NCBI RefSeq assembly: GCF_001571145.1
Contig: NZ_BCTF01000020.1
Coordinates: forward strand, 1-64,000
Source: Hydrogenophaga flava NBRC 102514
GTDB taxonomy: Bacteria > Pseudomonadota > Gammaproteobacteria > Burkholderiales > Burkholderiaceae_C
DNA length: 64,000 nucleotides
Reading direction: 5' to 3'
Shown: positions 40,966 to 48,633 of the stretch, in pieces
Layout of the letters: each line of letters opens with the position of its first letter
Numbering within the stretch: the first letter of the stretch is position 1
Notes under the pieces: generated by a model
Told to the model about the DNA's origin: nothing
What the model saw: only the letters and a program-made list of their open reading frames with translations
Database searches by the model: none
Position numbers and translations under genes: made by a program

Positions 40966-41721
40966 TCAGACGTACTTCTTGAAGGTGGCCACCGTGGTGG
41001 ACATGGCGAACGCGACCAGCACGGTGAAGACGATCACCATGTGGGACGGGTTGAAGTTGCCGAACGGCCAGGCCAGGTACAGACCGAACCCGCCGGTCAG
41101 CGCCCAGGCCGTGTAGCGCTTGGCGTGGTGGTAGACAAAGGAGCTTTCGCGCCCGCCCCCCCAGCGGCGCAGGTCGCGGCGCACCAGGCCATCGACCACA
41201 CCCACGAGGCAGGCCAGGATGAAGGCCGGGGCGGCAAACGCCGCCACCGACAGGCGCAGCAGCACGTCCTGCAGCACGTACATGGAGGTCACCGCCCAGC
41301 GGCTGAGCAGAATCTGCATGGAGCGGTTGGCGCGGGCGGCGTTGTGGCGCAGATCGCCCGAGGGCGCATCCTGCGTGGCCTGGAAAATGGCCTGTTGACG
41401 CTCATACCAGGCAATCACCCCCAGCCGCTCGTAGGGCAGGCGCACATTGCGCACCAGCTGCTCGGACCAGGCCACGGTATCGCGCACCAGCAGGCTGCGC
41501 GGCGCCTGGGCGATGTACTCCAGGTCCTGCTCCACGATCTGCTGGGCGTGGTTCTCCTGCAAATCCCGCCAGAGCGTGAACGAGCCCACGATCTCGATCA
41601 TCATCCCGATGAACCAGGCGAAGAGGGTGATGAACAACAGACCAAAGCCCATCTCCAGGCCCAGCTCGACCGGACCACGTGCGCGCGGCCGGCCCGGCGT
41701 CTTGGCGACCATGGCACTCAT
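40966..41721 (-). CDS. ICE integral membrane protein (PFL_4697 type, TIGR03747-like)
   Basis: 251 residues. Hydrophobic segments lie at about 25-50 (FGLLFITLFAWFIGMMIEIVGSF), 155-180 (VAAFAAPAFILACLVGVVDGLV) and two near the C-terminus (YTAWALTGGFGLYLAWPF, MVIVFTVLVAFAMSTTVATF). A long polar region between the first two has PRSLLVRDTVAWSEQLVRNVRLPYERLG. By position after traD it is the PFL_4697-type membrane partner of the coupling protein. It starts within a 4-bp overlap with traD, so the two are coupled in translation. Confidence 0.82.
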   Translation of the reverse strand: MSAMVAKTPGRPRARGPVELGLEMGFGLLFITLFAWFIGMMIEIVGSFTLWRDLQENHAQQIVEQDLEYIAQAPRSLLVRDTVAWSEQLVRNVRLPYERLGVIAWYERQQAIFQATQDAPSGDLRHNAARANRSMQILLSRWAVTSMYVLQDVLLRLSVAAFAAPAFILACLVGVVDGLVRRDLRRWGGGRESSFVYHHAKRYTAWALTGGFGLYLAWPFGNFNPSHMVIVFTVLVAFAMSTTVATFKKYV

Positions 41722-44042
41722 TCCAGCACCCCCGTGGCGTTGGCCGAGCTGTTGAAGTCCATCTCGCGCGGCTCGGTTCGCGTAGCCAAGCTGTCGTCGC
41801 CGTCCGAGTCATCCTGCTCGTCCTGGACCTGGTCGCGCAGCGCCAGTGCCGTGTCGATCACCCCGGCGCCGGCCAGGCCGATGGGCTGGTTGCCCAGCCA
41901 GTCGGTCTCGCGCGCCCACTGCTCGGAGGTCCGGTAGCGCGCCTTCATGTCCAGCGCAACCTGGCGAATGGACTCGGGCACGAACGGGTCGGCATCCTTC
42001 CTGGGCAGGGGGATGCGCAGCTTGAATCGCCGGTTGCCTTCGAGCAGGGCGAACGCCTGACCCTGCGGCAGACTCAGGATGTCGGCCGGCTGGATCATCG
42101 GCACCTTGGTGCTGGTGACGATGTCCACGTTGCGCGAGGTGAAGTCCACGCCGCTGCCGTCGGCCGCGCTGTCGCTCACACCGGTACTGGGTGTGATGTG
42201 CACCACGTCCACCTGCGGCACCTGCTCGGCCAGCAGGTTGGACGTGTTGACCGAGCGCACCCGCAGCATCACCAGGTGGTTGAAGTTGTCCAGGATCTGG
42301 CCGGCCTTGGCCTTGTCGCCCACCTTGGCCTCGATGTCGAACATCGACTGGGTATAGGCCGTGATCCGAAAGCCCGAGCCACCGAGCTTGTTGACCATGG
42401 GCACGAACTCGGGGCCGGCGATCTCGTTGACCTCGTCGAAGTGGCAGCAGATCGTGGGCAGCACGATCTTGCCCGTGGGGTGGTGCGGGTCCAGACCCGT
42501 CTTGTAGAGCTTGCCGCCAACGCTGACCAGATCGGCCAGCATGCTATTGCCCACGGCCGAGGACACGACCGAGTCGGTCAGCGCGTCCAGCCCGCAGTAG
42601 ACGATTCCGCCCTGGCGGATGACGCTCATCCAGTCGAAGATCGGGCGTTTGTCGTGGGGGTCGAAGTAGTCCGGGCTGATGAGCTTGCCCACGGCGCCGG
42701 AGGTCAACTTCTCCAGGAACGGGCCGAGACTGGCAATGATCTTCTCGTAGAAGGACCGCTCGTAGGACACCGCCGCCGCCAGGCCCGTGAGCACCTTGTC
42801 CGGCACCCGCAGCTCCTTGATCAGAGAGATCATGGCCACCAGCGGCGGATCGCGGTCGGAGAGCGCGCGCGAGACCGGGTATTTCTTCTTCTCGATCAGG
42901 CCCTCCAGATGGCCCAGCCGGTCTTGGTAATCGGTGTACTGGCCCTCTGCTGCCTTCTGGCGAAACACCATGTGGGCGTAGTCCATGAAGAGGGGGTCGA
43001 TGCCCGTGACGTCGGCCAGCAGGCTCTCGTAGGTCGGCACCCGGCCCAGCGCCACCTGGGCTTGCGCCACCAGGTTGGTGAAGCGCCAGCTGAACTCCTT
43101 GAACGCGGCCGAATTGCCCGAGGAGGGCAGGGCGTTGGTGGCACGGGCGGCCACCTCGGTGATGCGGGAGAAGTTGCCGATGCCGTTGTAGCGGGCAGAG
43201 ATGTCGGGATAGCCCAGGTGGAACAGGTAGAACTGGTTGCCGCGGCCGGCCCGGTGCGCTTCGGCGTACAGCCGCATCATCAGATCGGCGTCCCCCTTGG
43301 GATCGATCACGATCACCACATGGCCCGCGTGAATGTCCTGCGTGGCCAGCACTTCGAGCAGCCGCGACTTGCCCACGCGCGTGGTGCCCAGCACGATCAT
43401 GTGGCCCGTGCGCGAGGCCTGCCGCATGGTGATGGGACGTTCCTCCAGGGCGCCCACGCCATGGAGCAACGGGGAGCCGCCCAGGTCGTCATAGGCCTTG
43501 AGCGGGTTGAGCCAGTGGTCCCACTGAACCATCTGGGCGGTCAGGCCCGCCACACCCATGCGGATACCGGTGAACTTTGAGGGCGGGGCCTGATCGGAGG
43601 TGGCCGCCACTGCGGCCTCCTGGCTCCAGGCGGACAGGCGTGTGCCCAGCTGTCGCAGGGCCTTTTCTCGCGCTTGCGGCTTGACGAAGCGCTCGGCGTC
43701 CGGCCGGCTGGCCTCGTGCTTGCGCTGGGTGTGCTGCTGTGACCACTCGAAGCCATGCCCGAGGTAGAACTGCCCGGGCTCGACCGGGATTTCGTGAGGC
43801 GCCATGCGCGTCACGGGGTAATACTTCATCCCGTGCTGGTACTTCAGGATGTGCAGCGCCTGCTTGCAGCGCACCCACCCGAAGTAGCCCGCGATGGCCG
43901 CGAGCACCCAGCCCATCCACGGCGGCATCATCAGCGCCCACGGCGCCACGATGGCCACCAGGGCCACGCCCCAGACAGTCATCGTGCTCCACAGCTCCAC
44001 CGGAGGCCGCAGCAGGGCTTCGAGTGCGTCGTCGGGCTTCAC
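41718..44042 (-). CDS. traD: TraD-type conjugative coupling protein
   Basis: The ATPase that brings the relaxase-DNA complex to the secretion channel; 774 residues. Two N-terminal membrane helices (ALVAIVAPWALMMPPWMGWVLAAIAGYFG) precede the motor domain: Walker A VLGTTRVGKSRLLEVL near residue 216 and Walker B VVIVIDPKGDADLM near 240; later CHFDEVNEIAG and TQSMFDIEAKVGDKAKAGQIL fit the RecA-like fold. This is the SXT/TOL-type TraD seen in G-type ICEs. It overlaps the PFL_4695-type gene upstream and the PFL_4697-type gene downstream by 4 bp each. All key motifs are present. Confidence 0.92.
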   Translation of the reverse strand: MKPDDALEALLRPPVELWSTMTVWGVALVAIVAPWALMMPPWMGWVLAAIAGYFGWVRCKQALHILKYQHGMKYYPVTRMAPHEIPVEPGQFYLGHGFEWSQQHTQRKHEASRPDAERFVKPQAREKALRQLGTRLSAWSQEAAVAATSDQAPPSKFTGIRMGVAGLTAQMVQWDHWLNPLKAYDDLGGSPLLHGVGALEERPITMRQASRTGHMIVLGTTRVGKSRLLEVLATQDIHAGHVVIVIDPKGDADLMMRLYAEAHRAGRGNQFYLFHLGYPDISARYNGIGNFSRITEVAARATNALPSSGNSAAFKEFSWRFTNLVAQAQVALGRVPTYESLLADVTGIDPLFMDYAHMVFRQKAAEGQYTDYQDRLGHLEGLIEKKKYPVSRALSDRDPPLVAMISLIKELRVPDKVLTGLAAAVSYERSFYEKIIASLGPFLEKLTSGAVGKLISPDYFDPHDKRPIFDWMSVIRQGGIVYCGLDALTDSVVSSAVGNSMLADLVSVGGKLYKTGLDPHHPTGKIVLPTICCHFDEVNEIAGPEFVPMVNKLGGSGFRITAYTQSMFDIEAKVGDKAKAGQILDNFNHLVMLRVRSVNTSNLLAEQVPQVDVVHITPSTGVSDSAADGSGVDFTSRNVDIVTSTKVPMIQPADILSLPQGQAFALLEGNRRFKLRIPLPRKDADPFVPESIRQVALDMKARYRTSEQWARETDWLGNQPIGLAGAGVIDTALALRDQVQDEQDDSDGDDSLATRTEPREMDFNSSANATGVLE

Positions 44043-44626
44043 GGCCTGGCCTCCTGCATCGGCGTCGGAGCGGACGAGAAACTGAATGCGCGCGGGGGTG
44101 TGCTGGTCAGACGGCCATCGGCGAGCACCAGCAGCGGATAGGTCTGGACGCCGGCCCGGCGCAGTGTGGTGGTGATCCAGTCGCCCACCATGGGGGCCAG
44201 CGATGTGCCTCCGGCGAGCAACTGGACCTGCTTGAAAGCGCGTTCGGATTCGGCCTGCACCACAAGACCGGACGCTCCCAGGTCAATCAGGGCCTGACGG
44301 TGCTGCGACAGCCATTGGCGGCTGAGCGGATCGGTGCCCACCAGGAACACCGGATGAGCCAGCCATTCGGGCCGGAACAGGCCGCTGGCGGTGCGGGCCT
44401 GCGCTTCGGAGAGCACGCCCGGCACCATGCCCGAGCGGATCGGGAATCGCACGCCTTCGAGCACACCCGCCTGGTCCACCCCGGCCACCAGGTGACCGAG
44501 GTAGGTGCCCATGGGTACGGCACCGGCCCCCGAGTGAATGACCACCGGTTGCGACAGCACCATCGTTGGTAGACCCATTCCTATGAGACACCAGAACGAG
44601 GCGGCGACCAAGCGCATGGCCTTCAT
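44039..44626 (-). CDS. ICE protein of the PFL_4695 type (TIGR03765-like)
   Basis: 195 residues. A signal peptide (LVAASFWCLIGMGLPTMVLSQ) and a mature part with VVIHSGAGAVPMGTYLGHL, VRFPIRSGMVPGVLSEAQA and GVQTYPLLVLADGRLTS, which I recognise from the traD-upstream gene of this class. It is probably periplasmic. Its biochemical role is not known. It overlaps traD by 4 bp and the transglycosylase gene by 4 bp, so it is made with both. Confidence 0.8.
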   Translation of the reverse strand: MKAMRLVAASFWCLIGMGLPTMVLSQPVVIHSGAGAVPMGTYLGHLVAGVDQAGVLEGVRFPIRSGMVPGVLSEAQARTASGLFRPEWLAHPVFLVGTDPLSRQWLSQHRQALIDLGASGLVVQAESERAFKQVQLLAGGTSLAPMVGDWITTTLRRAGVQTYPLLVLADGRLTSTPPRAFSFSSAPTPMQEARP

Positions 44627-45417
44627 GCCGGCGCTCCCAGTGAGCCTTGACGCGAGCCCTGACGGCGGTACGTCTGCGCCAGACTGAGCACACGGCGCAC
44701 GTAGTGCCGCGTCTCCGGGTAGTTGGGCACCCGGTGGCCCGCCTTGATGACAGCTCCCGGTCCGGCGTTGTAGGCAGCGACGGCGAGCTCGACATCGCCG
44801 CCGAAGCGGGCCAGTTGCTCGGCCAGGTACTTGGTGCCCAACACGATGCTCACGCGCGGGTCGGCCAACAACTGCTCCACCGACAGACCCTGCAAATCTT
44901 GCAGACCCAGATCACGCGCGGTGGATGGCAGCACCTGCATCAGCCCGATGGCGTTCTTGGGACTGACGGCATGGGGATTGAAGGCCGACTCGGCATGGAT
45001 CACCGCCTGCACCAGGTGGGCATCGACCGCGAAGTGGTGAGACGCTCGCTGGAGCATCTGTGCCATCTCCGGGGTCATCTGGCGCCCCCGTCTGTTGGCT
45101 TGCACGGGCCGCTGCAGCAGCTGCTCGGCCACGGCTGCCGCCGTGTCGGAGGTCGCGGAGGGGAGGGTTGTGCCCACCGGCACAGGCTCAGAAAGACCTC
45201 GTGCGGCCGTGTGGCTCCGTGCTGCGGGCTGCTTGCTCATCCGGGGCAGGATCACGCGCTGATGTTCCGCACCGCTGATCCATGCCGCACCCTGCTCGGA
45301 CTCCTGCGCATAGGGTTGCGTCCCCACCAGGGCCGCGCCGACGCACAGCACCCACGCGCCCACGCGCCTGAACACTGGGCGGTTCGAGAGGGACAAAAGG
45401 TGGTGCTGAGCTTGCAT
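44623..45417 (-). CDS. Lytic transglycosylase (SLT) of the conjugation operon
   Basis: Opens peptidoglycan so that the transfer apparatus can cross the wall. 264 residues; a hydrophobic start (VGAWVLCVGAALVGTQPYAQE) suggests export. The SLT domain has the catalytic Glu in IHAESAFNPHAVSPKNAIGLMQVLPSTA, the AYNAGPGAV motif and YPETRHYVRRV. This is the VirB1-type function. A second transglycosylase-like domain occurs in the fusion at 5502-6431. It overlaps the PFL_4695-type gene by 4 bp and follows the PFL_4693-type gene by 14 bp. Confidence 0.9.
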   Translation of the reverse strand: MQAQHHLLSLSNRPVFRRVGAWVLCVGAALVGTQPYAQESEQGAAWISGAEHQRVILPRMSKQPAARSHTAARGLSEPVPVGTTLPSATSDTAAAVAEQLLQRPVQANRRGRQMTPEMAQMLQRASHHFAVDAHLVQAVIHAESAFNPHAVSPKNAIGLMQVLPSTARDLGLQDLQGLSVEQLLADPRVSIVLGTKYLAEQLARFGGDVELAVAAYNAGPGAVIKAGHRVPNYPETRHYVRRVLSLAQTYRRQGSRQGSLGAPA

Positions 45418-45431
45418 GTCCGTGTTCTGGC

Positions 45432-46016
45432 TCAGCGGCGGGGTTCGGCCTTGGCTGGAGCCAAGGGACGGGATGAGTCCTTGACCAGCTTGCGCGGAAT
45501 GCCCAGCAGATCGGCGGCAGAGGTTGGCCCTTCCACCATGGGCAGTCCCTCGAAGTCCACGACCTTCTGGTTCGGGTACAGGCGCGACTGGGCCTGCTGG
45601 AACGCGCGGTTCCAGGCCAGCGAGCGCTCGACATCGGCCTGCAGGGCACGGGCGAACATCTCGGCGTAGCGCTGGCGCTCCGCGTCATCGCGTGCGTGGA
45701 TGCCCAGGGCCTCCACGGGAGAAAGGTTTTCGACAGAGAACGCGGCCCGGGGTCCCTTGAGCAGGACCTTGGCGCGGATCATCTCTTCCTCGCTCAGGCC
45801 CCAGATTTGAGCCACCAGCAGATCGTTGGCATCCAGGCGCGAATGCGCCTGGGCGATGCGCTGCGCATTGGTCTGACCCAGTTGCGTCTGGGCCTCCTGA
45901 ATGCGTGTGGTGGCGGTTTGCGCCCCTGCCGGCTGCACCAGCACCCACATCAGCAGGCATGCGGGGCCCAGCACGCCCACATAGCCCAGCACCGGGCGAA
46001 GTAGCGGGGTCCTCAT
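45432..46016 (-). CDS. ICE protein of the PFL_4693 type (TIGR03759-like)
   Basis: 194 residues. A signal peptide (GVLGPACLLMWVLVQPAGAQT) and a helical mature part with RLDANDLLVAQIWGLSEEEMIRAKVLLKGPRAAFS, then LSPVEALGIHARDDAERQRYAEMF, which is the family hallmark. The C-terminus is polar and ends in KAEPRR. It is likely periplasmic. The role is unknown, although it is constantly found near the transglycosylase of this transfer class. It overlaps the upstream PilP/GspC-like gene by 4 bp. Confidence 0.8.
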   Translation of the reverse strand: MRTPLLRPVLGYVGVLGPACLLMWVLVQPAGAQTATTRIQEAQTQLGQTNAQRIAQAHSRLDANDLLVAQIWGLSEEEMIRAKVLLKGPRAAFSVENLSPVEALGIHARDDAERQRYAEMFARALQADVERSLAWNRAFQQAQSRLYPNQKVVDFEGLPMVEGPTSAADLLGIPRKLVKDSSRPLAPAKAEPRR

Positions 46017-46933
46017 GGCTGACGCTCAACTGCGATGCTCACCGAACGGGCACCGTCGCTGAACGTCGCGCGTTGGCCGGCCACATCCACGGAGGTCAAC
46101 GTCACACCCTGGTAGGAGTCGCCGGGCGAGAGCACTCGCACTTGCGCCGGGTTGCCTCCGACTTCACCGACCAACACCGAAGGCCGGCCGTCCCACATGT
46201 CTACGCTGAGCACCTGGTGGGGCGGCCGGGGAGCCACGGCAGCGACCGGGCGGCGGACTGCGGGTTTGCGCGGCGCCGGACGGCTTGCCGCCGCTGATGC
46301 GACCGTCTGCGGTGCGGTGGGCGGCGGCAGGATCGAGGGGTGGGGCAGGAAGTCGGCCACCTGCAAATCCGCGCCATCCTGGCCGGCGCCTTCCTTGATG
46401 TAGCCCTGGGCCTTGAAGCCGGCGACCAGCTGGTCCAGTCGGTTCTCCAGACGCTCCAGCTGTTCCTGCAGCTTGGGGTCTTGCGCAACCGATGCAACAG
46501 GCACGGCCTCGGCCGGCGCTGTGGCCGGCAAGGCAGGTGGCAGACCCGGGGTCGCCTGCGCAGTGGGATCAGCCAGCGCAGCCACTGCGGGCGATGCCTC
46601 CTTCTTGCGAACGAATGGCAATCCGTCCGAGGACCACATCATGAACGCGGCCACCGATCCCAGAATGAGCAGGAGGACCAGGGCACCGGTCAGCACCGGC
46701 TTGCCCTTTTTGACCGGCGCGGCGCTCACGGACGTGGGGCGCACGAAGGTCGGGTCTGTGCTGCTGCGTGCCGGCTCGGGCGGATCGGGCAACTCGCCCT
46801 CGGATTGATGGGCAGCGGCCTTAGCACGGGGGGAACGTGACGCGCGTGACTGCTCTGCATCGCGGCGTTTGTTGTCCCAGAACTCGTCGTCCTGCTGGCG
46901 CTGAAACTCCTGCATTTCTGCATCTGGGTCCAT
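46013..46933 (-). CDS. Inner-membrane-anchored ICE protein with C-terminal PilP/GspC-like domain
   Basis: 306 residues from MDPDAEMQEF at 46933 (GAGGA 5 nt upstream). The N-terminal ~85 residues are hydrophilic, then one membrane helix (VLTGALVLLLILGSVAAFMMW), a proline/alanine-rich linker with a helix (PKLQEQLERLENRLDQLVAGFKAQG), and a C-terminal domain (VDMWDGRPSVLVGEVGGNPAQVRVLSPGDSYQGVTLTSVDVAGQRATFSDG) that looks like the small beta domain of PilP/GspC. It could connect the inner-membrane part to the outer-membrane core. The family is not certain. It is the second gene of the secretion operon. Confidence 0.65.
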   Translation of the reverse strand: MDPDAEMQEFQRQQDDEFWDNKRRDAEQSRASRSPRAKAAAHQSEGELPDPPEPARSSTDPTFVRPTSVSAAPVKKGKPVLTGALVLLLILGSVAAFMMWSSDGLPFVRKKEASPAVAALADPTAQATPGLPPALPATAPAEAVPVASVAQDPKLQEQLERLENRLDQLVAGFKAQGYIKEGAGQDGADLQVADFLPHPSILPPPTAPQTVASAAASRPAPRKPAVRRPVAAVAPRPPHQVLSVDMWDGRPSVLVGEVGGNPAQVRVLSPGDSYQGVTLTSVDVAGQRATFSDGARSVSIAVERQP

Positions 46934-47001
46934 GGCGGTCCTCACGGCGAATGTGAAAAGTGGTCGAAAGGGAACTGAAGGCGGTGCGCGGTGAGCAAGG
47001 C

Positions 47002-47523
47002 TCAGGGTGAGCCGAATGCATCGGCGTGACGTTCGGTCTCCACGGCTTGCGCCTGGGGTCTGGGCGGTTGAGGCGCCGGGGTGCCCTTGAAAGCCGAGCG
47101 GGTGAACCAGACCTGACGGCTCACCGGCTCGCTGTGCAGTTGCCAGGCGGGACCCAGCAAGGTCTTGAGCAGGTCGCTCACACGGTGCGGACCCATGCGC
47201 CGCTGTGACTCGGGCAAGGGCAGGGCAAGGAAGTTGCGTGCGGCTTCATCCAGCGCCTCGGCTGGGACCAGCCGAAAACCAGTGCGCACCAGCGTGTGTG
47301 CCAGTGCCTCGCCCACGGTGTTGACCGTCTGGCGCGGGTAGCTCAGCTGCGCGTACACCGACAGCGGGTCGGCCAGGCTTTCGGTGGGCGCGCCGGCCTG
47401 GGTGGTGTAGCGCCCCACCTGGACCTGGCTGCCGTCGGGGGTGACGGTCTGCGCGAGAACGGGATGAGCTGCCGCTGCGACCACCGCCAGCAACACAAGG
47501 GACAAAAGTGCTTTGAATGACAT
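47002..47523 (-). CDS. PilL-N-type ICE protein, first gene of the secretion operon
   Basis: 173 residues with a signal peptide (SLVLLAVVAAAAHPVLAQ). The mature part begins VGRYTTQAGAPTESLADPLSVYAQLSYPRQTVNTVGEALAHTLVRTGFRLVP, the stretch I recognise from the PilL N-terminal family of these ICEs, with GPHRVSDLLKTLLGPAWQLHSEP following; the C-terminal tail is proline-rich. It may be the periplasmic secretin-like partner of the type IV pilus-like part. It is the first gene of an operon running to 26425, and is preceded by the hairpin-rich leader at 47524-48083. Confidence 0.78.
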   Translation of the reverse strand: MSFKALLSLVLLAVVAAAAHPVLAQTVTPDGSQVQVGRYTTQAGAPTESLADPLSVYAQLSYPRQTVNTVGEALAHTLVRTGFRLVPAEALDEAARNFLALPLPESQRRMGPHRVSDLLKTLLGPAWQLHSEPVSRQVWFTRSAFKGTPAPQPPRPQAQAVETERHADAFGSP

Positions 47524-47584
47524 GGACCCGCCTCTTCACTGGTTGAAATCACTGGACGCGCCTGGGACCTGCTGGGAAGAAAGC

Positions 47585-47612
47585 GCCTGGTGACCCGAGA
47601 GGGTCACCAGGC
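47585..47612 (-). promoter_or_regulatory. Strong leader hairpin of the secretion operon
   Basis: GCCTGGTGACCC (47585-47596) and GGGTCACCAGGC (47601-47612) form a perfect 12-bp stem with a 4-nt loop. On the minus strand it lies about 62-89 nt upstream of the PilL-N start, so it would be in the mRNA leader or be an operator. Confidence 0.6.
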
Positions 47613-47682
47613 AAACATGACGCCCCCAAGAGATGCGTCGCCAGTGCTGGGCAGTTTCTGAATCGAGAGGGTTTGTCGCCAC

Positions 47683-47720
47683 CGAAAACCTGCCGCAGAA
47701 AAGGCAGGTTTTCGCTTGAC
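47683..47720 (-). promoter_or_regulatory. Conserved hairpin element B (copy 2 of 3)
   Basis: Read on the minus strand: GTCAAGCG, AAAACCTGCC, 8-nt loop, GGCAGGTTTT, and CG on both ends extends the arms to 12 bp. It lies about 160 nt upstream of the PilL-N start, the first gene of the secretion operon. It shares 18 bases of the left half exactly with copies A and C. Confidence 0.75.
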
Positions 47721-47782
47721 AGGGCAATGCTTTAGCGGTATGCGCCATTTCCAGTCGTGGCAAAGTGACGACAAAGGTGCGC

Positions 47783-47951
47783 TGCCCCGAGGGCGGGGCA
47801 GGGACGGGCAAAGGCGGTTTACCGGTTAATGGCCCTATCCAAAGGGCACCCCCCTCCCAAGGTTTCGGGGGGCAAAGGGCCTACTGGAACGGGCAATACG
47901 GGGGATACGGGCACAGGCAGTGCAGCCGCACGGCGGGGCGTGCGGCTGCAC
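47783..47951. other. Hairpin cluster; candidate oriT/regulatory region
   Basis: Three inverted repeats in about 170 bp: TGCCCCG/CGGGGCA (47783-47800); GGCCCT...AGGGCC (47831-47836 with 47876-47881) enclosing CCCCCC/GGGGGG; and GTGCAGCCGCAC/GTGCGGCTGCAC (47920-47931 with 47940-47951), 12 bp perfect. The stretch lies between the divergent secretion operon and the relaxase unit, where an origin of transfer is often found. No nick site was identified. Confidence 0.4.
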
Positions 47952-47982
47952 TCGGATGCGGGTAGCAAAACAGCGCACGGGC

Positions 47983-48019
47983 GTCAAGCGAAAACCTGCC
48001 GCACGTGCTGGCAGGTTTT
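47983..48019 (+). promoter_or_regulatory. Conserved hairpin element C (copy 3 of 3)
   Basis: Read on the plus strand: GTCAAGCG, AAAACCTGCC, 9-nt loop, GGCAGGTTTT. It lies 65 nt upstream of the start of the first gene of the relaxase unit (48084). Its loop sequence differs from copies A and B, but the stem and left flank are identical. Confidence 0.75.
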
Positions 48020-48083
48020 GAGTTGAATGAAAGGGCTGGTGTGCCTAGAGTGATCCGGTCTTTTTTCGCACGGATTCACAACA

Positions 48084-48623
48084 ATGACCACGCGCCAGCC
48101 GCTCTCGCCCAAGATGGGTTTTGCCAACACCCTGCACATGGCCGATGGGCGCAGCGTCCATGATGCTCAGCACGCACCATATCTGGTGGCGGCCTCGCTG
48201 CACGAGTTGGGCATGGTCGACTGGTTGCCGCGCGTTTTCGGCTTCCTGCGCATGTACGACGGCGTGGCACGGTGGATGGAGACCGGCATGCCCGAAGCGG
48301 CCTGCATGGCGGACCTGGACCTGCGCGAGGAGGTCATGCGCAAGCGCAGCGGCGCCACCCAACCCGAACAGGACCCCGCGGCGTTGCGGTTCCGGCTCGC
48401 CGTGTTGCTGACCAATTCGCCTGTGACACTGTTCGGCGCGCGCTGGAAGCTCGAACGCAGGTTCAAGGATTTGCCCATGGACATCCCGTGGAATCCGCTG
48501 GAGCAGCCCTGGCTGACGTTCCTGGGGCAGCACATCGTCCTGCCTGACCACGCCACCTTACATATCAACCGCAAGGGACGTCAGATCCGCCAACAGCTCA
48601 TGGCCTACCTGCTGGAGCGCTGA
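48084..48623 (+). CDS. ICE hypothetical protein upstream of the relaxase, 179 aa
   Basis: A soluble protein with no signal peptide. Features seen: an N-terminal part (MTTRQPLSPKMGFANTLHMADGRSVHDAQHAPYLVAASLHEL), a helical middle (EEVMRKRSGATQPEQDPAAL) and a basic C-terminus (HINRKGRQIRQQLMAYLLER). I do not recognise the family. The gap to the relaxase start is 10 bp, so both are co-transcribed, and it could be an accessory factor for DNA processing. Transcription would start near the conserved hairpin element C. The name of the function is not supported beyond context. Confidence 0.6.
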   Translation: MTTRQPLSPKMGFANTLHMADGRSVHDAQHAPYLVAASLHELGMVDWLPRVFGFLRMYDGVARWMETGMPEAACMADLDLREEVMRKRSGATQPEQDPAALRFRLAVLLTNSPVTLFGARWKLERRFKDLPMDIPWNPLEQPWLTFLGQHIVLPDHATLHINRKGRQIRQQLMAYLLER

Positions 48624-48633
48624 GGCATTGGTC

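Noticed and set aside
41679-43580. 633-residue plus-strand open frame
   Set aside because: Antisense of traD and the preceding gene; the product is GC-bias text, rich in Gly/Val/Arg.
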